Assembly: GCA_002296455.1 (NCBI GenBank)
Contig: DBJG01000049.1
Location: forward strand, 1 to 10,827
Direction of reading: 5' to 3'
DNA length: 10,827 bases
From: Caryophanales bacterium UBA782
GTDB taxonomy: Bacteria > Bacillota_I > Bacilli_A > RFN20 > CAG-826
Positions within the stretch are counted from its first letter, which is position 1. Every line of letters starts with the position of its first letter. This document shows, piece by piece, positions 5,919 through 10,827 of this stretch. The position numbers and the translations under genes were made by a program. Below the pieces are notes generated by a model. It was given only the letters and a program-made list of their open reading frames with translations, made no database searches and was not told the origin of the DNA.

Positions 5919-6890
5919 ATGAAGATACTTATTATCGGAGGGACCGGAAGGATTTCGTACAAGACCTCGGAATATCTCATCCGCCAAAAACACGATGTGA
6001 CAATATTGAATCGCGGGAACCACAGAAATCTTGGCTTGGATTCTTATAGTGTGACCGCCGACATTAATCGCCCCGAAGAAGTCAAACTCGCTTTAAAAGA
6101 TCGCGTTTTCGATGCCGTCGTTGATTTTCTATCCTTTACGCCAAAAGACATCGCCCTTCACCTCTCTTATTTTAAGAACTCACCACATTACATCTTCGTT
6201 TCATCGACCGTTGCCACAAATCGGAAATGCGTGCATATGCCCTTTGATGAAAATACGCCTTTAGGCAATCCCGATAGTGAATACGGGAACAACAAAGCGC
6301 TCTCTGAACGTTTTCTTTCTTCGTGTGGCTATCAAAATTATACGATATTGCGTCCTTCTCACACTTTCGATGAACGAGAATTCCCAACGTTAATTCACGG
6401 AAAGGGAACATTTACCATCGTCCACCGGATTCTTGAAGGGAAGCCGATTCCAGTCATTGGAAACGGGGAAGGGCTTTGGTCCATTTTATATGCAGAAGAC
6501 TTTGGAAAAGCATTAAACGTGTTATTAGGAAATGAGCAATGCTTTGGTGAGGTTTTTAACGTCACTGCTTTAGAAAGTCATACCTGGAAAGAAATATTTG
6601 AGCTTGAAGGTTCTATTTTAGGACAAATGCCTATCCTTTTCTCTTTGCCATTGGAAAGGTTCGTCCAAGATTATCCCGCCTTTCACGATGGCCTTGTCGG
6701 AGATAAAGCGATATCAAGCAGTTTTGATAACCGAAAAATCTGTAAAATCGCCCCTATTTTCAAAACGCAGTGCAGTCTAATCGATGCGCTTATAAGAACG
6801 AAAGAATATGTGTTTCAACACGAAGAAATGCAAAAGATTGATGCTCAATTTGATTCCTTTTTAGATGAAATTTGCAAAAAATACCGCTGA
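5919..6890 (+). CDS. NAD(P)-dependent epimerase/dehydratase-like SDR protein
   Basis: A 323-residue extended or atypical short-chain dehydrogenase/reductase. The Rossmann start is MKILIIGGTGRISYKTSEYL, with GGTGRIS at 7-13; the third Gly of the usual GxxGxxG is Ser, as is common in this sub-group. NRG at 31-33 follows the second strand. The family also shows VVDFLSF (67-73), the strand VSSTVAT (94-100) and the catalytic pair Tyr122 and Lys126 in SEYGNNKALSE. The C-terminal half, including GEGLWSILYAEDFGKAL, resembles sugar-nucleotide epimerase relatives. The reaction is unknown; a nucleotide-sugar or small-metabolite reductase or epimerase role is plausible. It lies 38 bases after the phosphatase, probably in one mRNA, and its stop is only 13 bases from the end of the convergent ldh with no terminator hairpin between. 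Confidence 0.85.
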   Translation: MKILIIGGTGRISYKTSEYLIRQKHDVTILNRGNHRNLGLDSYSVTADINRPEEVKLALKDRVFDAVVDFLSFTPKDIALHLSYFKNSPHYIFVSSTVATNRKCVHMPFDENTPLGNPDSEYGNNKALSERFLSSCGYQNYTILRPSHTFDEREFPTLIHGKGTFTIVHRILEGKPIPVIGNGEGLWSILYAEDFGKALNVLLGNEQCFGEVFNVTALESHTWKEIFELEGSILGQMPILFSLPLERFVQDYPAFHDGLVGDKAISSSFDNRKICKIAPIFKTQCSLIDALIRTKEYVFQHEEMQKIDAQFDSFLDEICKKYR

Positions 6891-6903
6891 TTTAAAAGGA
6901 TAA

Positions 6904-7851
6904 TTAGTCATTATTAATTTGCGAAATTACTTCTAGCAAAGAAGAAGCGGAAGCCTTGAGCTTGTTTCTTTCTTGTTCGGTCAAAGGAAGCTCTAGTACT
7001 TTTTCTACCCCGTCTCTTCCTACTAAAGACGGGATCGATAGAGCAAGGTTTTTTAAGCCATACGTTCCTTCTAGTTCGACGGAAACAGGGAGCATCGTAT
7101 GCGTATTATTGACGATGCAAGAAACGATATGCGAGACGGAAAGAGCAATCCCGTAATAGGTCGCCCCTTTCTTCTCGATAATCCGATAAGCAGAGTTTAC
7201 GACATCGTCTTGAATTCGCTTCATTCCTCCGTCGTGATCTGTATAACCCCGCAACGCACAAAAATCGTTCAATGGAACACCGCTGATATTCGCACCGCTC
7301 CAGATGGCGGTTTCGCTATCGCCATGCTCTCCGATTATGACTGCGTGCACGTTTTTCGCGTCCACTGTCAAATGCTTGGAAAGAAGATATTTTAAACGAG
7401 CCGTATCCAAAACGGTTCCGCTTCCAAATACGCGGTTTTTCGAGAAACCGCTCTCTTGATAAGCGATGTGCGTCAAAATATCGACTGGGTTTGCAACGAG
7501 TAGCAAAATGCCTTCAACTTCGACTCGTTTTAATTCGCGAACGATAGATTTCGTGATATGGGCATTCGTCTGAATCAAATCGAGTCTTGTCTGCCCTGGT
7601 TTTTGCGCCGCGCCAGCCGTAATAATGATGACGGAAGCATCCTTGATTTCCTCATAATCCCCCGCATGAATATCTACGGAAAACGTATAAGGAAGACCAT
7701 GTGCCAAGTCCATTGCCTCCCCTTCCGCTTTATCTTTGTTTTGATCAATGAGGACAAGCTCATTGAATTGCCCTTTTTGCATGAGGGCGAACGCAATCGA
7801 ACTTCCGACGAATCCGCAGCCGATGATGGCTGCTTTTTTGATGTTCACCAT
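6904..7851 (-). CDS. ldh: L-lactate dehydrogenase
   Basis: A 315-residue NAD-dependent L-lactate dehydrogenase that reduces pyruvate to lactate and regenerates NAD+ in fermentation (cytosolic, normally a tetramer). The dinucleotide fold has GCGFVG at 11-16 and Asp36 after the second strand. Substrate residues are all present: Gln83 in AAQKPGQTRL (Gln, not the Arg of malate dehydrogenases), Arg89, Asp149 and Arg152 in LDTARL, and the proton-relay His176 in IGEHGDSE. The residue two after Arg152 is Lys154; in the fructose-1,6-bisphosphate-activated Geobacillus enzyme this position is an Arg that binds the effector, while the other effector His (His169, in NVHAV) is kept, so allosteric control may be altered. 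The ATG at 7851 has a strong AAAGGAGG (7858-7865). It lies 69 bases downstream of the dipeptidase stop on the same strand and may also be served by read-through. Confidence 0.96.
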   Translation of the reverse strand: MVNIKKAAIIGCGFVGSSIAFALMQKGQFNELVLIDQNKDKAEGEAMDLAHGLPYTFSVDIHAGDYEEIKDASVIIITAGAAQKPGQTRLDLIQTNAHITKSIVRELKRVEVEGILLLVANPVDILTHIAYQESGFSKNRVFGSGTVLDTARLKYLLSKHLTVDAKNVHAVIIGEHGDSETAIWSGANISGVPLNDFCALRGYTDHDGGMKRIQDDVVNSAYRIIEKKGATYYGIALSVSHIVSCIVNNTHTMLPVSVELEGTYGLKNLALSIPSLVGRDGVEKVLELPLTEQERNKLKASASSLLEVISQINND

Positions 7852-7877
7852 AACTAGCCTCCTTTATGAATAAGACA

Positions 7878-7883
7878 AGTATA
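7878..7883 (-). promoter_or_regulatory. Possible -10 element of ldh
   Basis: On the minus strand 7883-7878 reads TATACT, about 25 bases before the ldh start, with the ribosome site AAAGGAGG (7858-7865) between. No good -35 is visible at 16-18 bases, and no terminator separates ldh from the dipeptidase gene, so ldh may be transcribed both from here and from upstream. Confidence 0.35.
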
Positions 7884-7920
7884 GCGAACTCCAGTGGATT
7901 CTTCTTTTATGATGCTTTAA

Positions 7921-9393
7921 TTAATTATCCGAACGTGCAAAAGCGTTCTTCATTAGCATGCTGCTTTCAAACAAAACGCAATTTAAAACACGGTCGGTCT
8001 CTTCTTTCGCCATCTTGGAGATATCCTCATTCGCTTGAGAAAGCAAAGCGATATCATTTTTCGCTAGGAAAAGCTCATCGAAATGATGAAGCAATGCATG
8101 CGCTTGATTCGCTACCGCGTTTTGATAACGCTCAATATGAATGGCGTTCTTTTGGAAGTGAGAATCAGATAAAGCGCCAATCAAGCGGCTCGACCAATAG
8201 AAGTTATCCGTAGAAACGCGAAGAGTAGTGTTTCCAAAATACGCAGGAATTTTATCCACATTCGCGTATAGAGGGACCAAGGCGTTGAAGACGTTCGAGC
8301 CAAAGCAGACCCATTCAAGAGCAGCAATTTTTTCTGGGAGACCATTACGAATCTCTAGCAAAGCCATAAAAGAGGTTCGATTGACTCCGATGGAACGATA
8401 AATGTTTTTCTTATCGGACTCGCCTTTTAAGTAAGGGTCGAATTCCGTTCCTTGATAATGGGAAGAAAGAAGATATTTAACGTCTTCCACGGTAATTTTA
8501 TTTTCTGGAATAAGGCTCCAAGGGATATCATCACTTTCTGGAGAATAATCTCTATTATCGCCTTCCCAACGGATTGCTTTTGGGCATAAGTAACGGCCCA
8601 TATACCAGGCCCTAGGGGTGTTATAGATGTGGTCACTGTCATCGTGACTGCCAAATGCCAAGCGAGGATTGAATGCTTTCTCGTCTTTCCCTAGATAAAG
8701 GTGATTCTTTTCTACAAACTCTTTTAAATCCTTTGAGCAGAGATTCTCCCGCTTTTCGCCATAGGCATCCGACAAATCAAATTCATCCATGCCGAACTGA
8801 TTCGGCATAATCACACAGCGGTCATCGGGAACCTTCTTGGCAATCCAATGGTGCCCGCCGATTGTTTCTAGCCACCATACTTCTTGACTATCATTAAAAG
8901 CAATTCCGTTTGGCTCATAAGTACCATATCGTTCCAAAAGCTCACCTAAGCGGAGAACCCCTTCTCTAGCGGTATGAATATAAGGAAGCACAATGGCCAC
9001 AAGGTCTTCTTCCCCAATCCCCCCGATACATTCCTTTTTCGTTTTCGTTTTAGGAGAATATTCGACATAAGGATCGGCGCCAAGTACCCTTGGGTTGCTC
9101 GTTATCGTTTCTGTCGCCGACATAGCGACGTTACAAGAATTGATTCCTGCTGCGCCCCAAATCCCTTCTTTCTTGTCCACATTTGGCATCAACGTGTAAC
9201 GCAGTGCTTTATTTGGAAGTTCAACCGTTACGTGACTGATTTTGGAGCGATAAATGCGTGGCTGCTCATTCGGCTTCACGACAACCATCTTCTTCACATG
9301 GAAAACGCCAGAAGGCGAATCGTCGTTCCTTGCGACCATCGTGCTTCCGTTATACGAAGCATTCTTACCGACAAGTATTGTTGTGCATGGCAT
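7921..9393 (-). CDS. C69 family dipeptidase (PepD-type Ntn hydrolase)
   Basis: A 490-residue peptidase of family C69, related to lactobacillus dipeptidase A, which cleaves a broad range of dipeptides. The N-terminus MPCTTILVGKNASYNGSTMVARNDD is the family signature; Cys3 is the expected Ntn nucleophile, so removal of Met-Pro is needed to expose it. Other conserved blocks are GINSCNVAMSATETI, GGIGEEDLV, AREGVLRLGELLERYGTYEPNGIAFND, EVWWLETIGGHHWIAKKVPDDRCVIMPNQF (about 168-198) and SHYQGTEFDPY. The length is close to the usual 465-490. No signal peptide is seen, so it is probably cytosolic and completes degradation of imported peptides. The ATG at 9393 has TTTGGAGG seven bases upstream (core 9401-9405). 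It is divergent from the ZIP gene and shares a 16-bp palindrome with it in the intergenic region. Confidence 0.93.
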   Translation of the reverse strand: MPCTTILVGKNASYNGSTMVARNDDSPSGVFHVKKMVVVKPNEQPRIYRSKISHVTVELPNKALRYTLMPNVDKKEGIWGAAGINSCNVAMSATETITSNPRVLGADPYVEYSPKTKTKKECIGGIGEEDLVAIVLPYIHTAREGVLRLGELLERYGTYEPNGIAFNDSQEVWWLETIGGHHWIAKKVPDDRCVIMPNQFGMDEFDLSDAYGEKRENLCSKDLKEFVEKNHLYLGKDEKAFNPRLAFGSHDDSDHIYNTPRAWYMGRYLCPKAIRWEGDNRDYSPESDDIPWSLIPENKITVEDVKYLLSSHYQGTEFDPYLKGESDKKNIYRSIGVNRTSFMALLEIRNGLPEKIAALEWVCFGSNVFNALVPLYANVDKIPAYFGNTTLRVSTDNFYWSSRLIGALSDSHFQKNAIHIERYQNAVANQAHALLHHFDELFLAKNDIALLSQANEDISKMAKEETDRVLNCVLFESSMLMKNAFARSDN

Positions 9394-9443
9394 ATATATT
9401 CCTCCAAAGCGAATCTCATAATAATCGTTTTTTCACAAACTCT

Positions 9444-9449
9444 ATTATA
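9444..9449 (-). promoter_or_regulatory. Likely -10 element of the dipeptidase gene
   Basis: A perfect TATAAT is read on the minus strand (9449 to 9444). A 17-base spacer puts the -35 at 9467-9472, which reads TAACTA, a poor match, and which overlaps one arm of the 16-bp palindrome. That suggests an activator- or repressor-dependent promoter. Confidence 0.5.
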
Positions 9450-9468
9450 TAGCAACACATTTTACTTA

Positions 9469-9484
9469 GTTAGTATATACTAAC
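9469..9484. promoter_or_regulatory. 16-bp perfect palindrome, probable operator
   Basis: GTTAGTATATACTAAC reads the same on both strands with no spacer. It lies between the divergent dipeptidase and ZIP genes, contains a TATACT (9476-9481) that could be the ZIP -10, and overlaps the -35 position of the dipeptidase promoter. It is not followed by a T-run and lies upstream of both start codons, so it is not a terminator. The size and symmetry fit a dimeric repressor site. The regulator family is not recognisable from the site alone. Confidence 0.6.
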
Positions 9485-9497
9485 ATATCCCTAAATA

Positions 9498-9506
9498 AAG
9501 GAGGGG
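9498..9506 (+). promoter_or_regulatory. Ribosome binding site of the ZIP gene
   Basis: AAAGGAGGGG (from 9497) lies just before the ATG at 9511, with six bases between the GGAGG core and the start. It fixes the start codon. Confidence 0.8.
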
Positions 9507-9510
9507 ACCT

Positions 9511-10296
9511 ATGAACGCCATCATCATCTCCGCAATATCACTCTCCATCATCTTCCTAGCAACGACTTTAGGAAGCTCTTTCGTCTTTTTCTTCAAAAAG
9601 AATTTTGGTCCAAAAACGAATAATGCAATTCTTGGTTTTGCTGGAGGCATTATGATATCCGCTTCTTTGTTCGGCTTGATTATCCCCTCTATCGAAGAGA
9701 GCAAGTCCATCATACCAAACGCTTCCTGGTTACCACCCATCGCCGGTTTTTTACTTGGTGGGCTATTGCTTTTGATCATGGATAAAACCATCCCTCATCT
9801 TCATCCATCAAGCGGCGTTGAAGAAGGAAAAAACGTATCTTTGAGCAAAAACTTCAAATTCTTCCTCGCTGTCACGATTCATAACATCCCTGAAGGATTA
9901 TCCGTTGGGTTCGCTTGCGGTTTAGCCCTGAAAGGTGAATCGTCGGAGTTACTCTATTCCGCTTTATCTCTTGCTCTAGGAATCGCGATTCAAAATATTC
10001 CAGAAGGCGCAGCGATTTCAATACCGATGTTTGGCGAAGGAGAAAAGAAAGGGAAATCTTTCTTATTCGGCATGATGTCTGGTATTGTCGAACCACTTTT
10101 TGGCGTTGCTGGTTTGTTTTTGGCGCAGCTATCCATAATCACACCATGGCTCCTTTCTTTTGCCGCAGGTGCGATGTTTTATGTGACGCTAGACGAAATC
10201 CTTCCCGAGTCACGAAAAGAGGGATATGAACACTATGGATTATGGTCGTTTATGATTGGCTTTGTATTAATGATGGCCTTAGAAATCACGCTCTAA
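9511..10296 (+). CDS. ZIP family divalent metal transporter (GufA/ZIP11-like)
   Basis: A 261-residue inner-membrane protein with about eight hydrophobic spans, the usual length and number for bacterial ZIP transporters, which import Zn2+ and often Mn2+, Fe2+ or Co2+. Key motifs are HNIPEGLSVG (124-133) in TM4 and QNIPEGAAIS (161-170) in TM5, which form the binuclear metal site; Gln in place of the second His is typical of the GufA sub-group. Glu194 in GIVEPLFGV lies in TM6. A short His-containing loop, HLHP (96-99), sits between TM3 and TM4. The metal is unknown. The upstream palindrome suggests control by a metal-dependent or other dimeric repressor. The 3' end overlaps the convergent kinase gene by 18 bases. 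Confidence 0.93.
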   Translation: MNAIIISAISLSIIFLATTLGSSFVFFFKKNFGPKTNNAILGFAGGIMISASLFGLIIPSIEESKSIIPNASWLPPIAGFLLGGLLLLIMDKTIPHLHPSSGVEEGKNVSLSKNFKFFLAVTIHNIPEGLSVGFACGLALKGESSELLYSALSLALGIAIQNIPEGAAISIPMFGEGEKKGKSFLFGMMSGIVEPLFGVAGLFLAQLSIITPWLLSFAAGAMFYVTLDEILPESRKEGYEHYGLWSFMIGFVLMMALEITL

Positions 10297-10827
10297 GAAA
10301 GAAATCGTGACATCCGTTCCATATCCTGGCACAGATTCGAGTTTGATAAAGCCACCATATTTGTTGACGGCATGTTTCACAATCGATAAGCCTAGCCCCG
10401 TCCCCCCGTTTTGACGACTATGGGATTTATCCACTCGATAAAATCGCTCAAAAACACGGCTTTGGTCTTTTTTGGGAATTCCAATTCCAGTATCTTTGAC
10501 TTCGATGCGATTCGAGCTAAGAGAAAGGGTAACGCTCCCGTTTTTCACGTTATACAAAATCGCATTCTCTAGCAGGTTTTTGAGGATGAGCCTCGCGTCT
10601 TTTTCCTCCATTGGGAAAAGGCAATTCCCCTCTAAAGAAATAGAAACTTCTTTTTCGTCCGCTAAAGGGGTTAATTCAGCAACAATAGTTTTGGCAAGAG
10701 AAGCAAAATCCAAGGGAGGGGTATCACTTTTCGCTTTTTCTTCTTCCAACGCACTGATATTGAGCATGTCTTGGATGAGCGAAAGCATGCGCGAGGTGGA
10801 AGCGCCAATCTTCGCGGAGTATTCTTG
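10279..10827 (-). CDS. Sensor histidine kinase, PhoR/WalK-like (C-terminal part)
   Basis: The frame is open to the window edge, giving 182 C-terminal residues; the start, sensor region and phospho-accepting His lie outside. What is visible begins in the second helix of the dimerisation domain (SRMLSLIQDMLNISALEEEK) and continues into a complete HATPase domain: N box LKNLLENAILYN, G1 box DTGIGIP (112-118), F box RVFERFYRVDKSHSRQ, and G2 box GGTGLGLSIVKHAV (141-154). The string RFYRVDKSHSRQ-GGTGLGLSIVKH is typical of PhoR/ResE/WalK-type membrane kinases. It would phosphorylate an OmpR-type regulator, probably encoded just upstream of it outside the window. The stop at 10279-10281 lies inside the ZIP gene. 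Confidence 0.92.
   Translation of the reverse strand, partial: QEYSAKIGASTSRMLSLIQDMLNISALEEEKAKSDTPPLDFASLAKTIVAELTPLADEKEVSISLEGNCLFPMEEKDARLILKNLLENAILYNVKNGSVTLSLSSNRIEVKDTGIGIPKKDQSRVFERFYRVDKSHSRQNGGTGLGLSIVKHAVNKYGGFIKLESVPGYGTDVTISFLERDF

Noticed and set aside
7866..7883. Possible Rex (NADH-sensing) site before ldh, from TTGTCTTATTCATAA on the minus strand
   Set aside because: Half-sites match TTGTGA only in part and the spacing is too short for the Rex consensus.
8974..9483. A 169-codon plus-strand frame opposite the dipeptidase gene
   Set aside because: It is the shadow of a well-conserved C69 peptidase frame, has unlikely composition (many Arg, His, Phe, Cys) and no ribosome site.

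Overview
The window reads as a chromosomal stretch of a low-to-moderate GC Gram-positive bacterium (Firmicutes, class Bacilli; an Erysipelotrichia-like or Mollicutes-related gut lineage would fit). The reasons are strong AGGAGG-type ribosome binding sites, Bacillus-type genes (yhaM exoribonuclease, recX, hit, ldh), a lipid glucosyltransferase of the kind that makes membrane glycolipids in Firmicutes and Acholeplasma, and a PhoR-like kinase. TGA is used as a normal stop, so the code is standard and not the Mycoplasma code. No mobile element, CRISPR array, tRNA or rRNA was seen. No gene-free stretch exceeds 300 bases.

Layout. At 1-187 is the 3' end of an unidentified plus-strand gene, possibly a PrsA-type foldase, closed by a clear terminator (211-240). 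It is followed by hit (258-677) with a bidirectional terminator (676-705). Between hit and the convergent yhaM lies a small structured zone (about 737-836) that could encode a short RNA or simply hold a second terminator hairpin. From 5109 down to 813 runs a tight minus-strand operon of four overlapping genes: an eight-or-so-pass flippase-like protein, a GT4 diacylglycerol glucosyltransferase, recX and yhaM.

Divergent from it, 5236-6890 carries a PTP-like phosphatase and an NAD-dependent SDR protein. Both divergent units (flippase and phosphatase) seem to start translation almost at the predicted transcription start, without a Shine-Dalgarno site, unlike most other genes here. Minus-strand L-lactate dehydrogenase (6904-7851) and a C69 dipeptidase (7921-9393) follow. 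The dipeptidase is divergent from a GufA-type ZIP metal transporter (9511-10296), and a perfect 16-bp palindrome (9469-9484) sits between them over the likely promoters. The window ends inside a PhoR/WalK-type sensor histidine kinase on the minus strand, which overlaps the transporter 3' end by 18 bases.

How the genes work together. The flippase-like protein and glucosyltransferase probably serve membrane glycolipid synthesis or lipoteichoic-acid anchor formation; recX (RecA control) and yhaM (RNA 3'-end trimming) are co-transcribed housekeeping functions. LDH regenerates NAD+ in fermentation, and the dipeptidase feeds amino acids from peptides. This is mostly a conserved core region. I see no strong sign of a wholly new system; the items worth checking are the palindromic operator, the possible small RNA, and the leaderless divergent starts.
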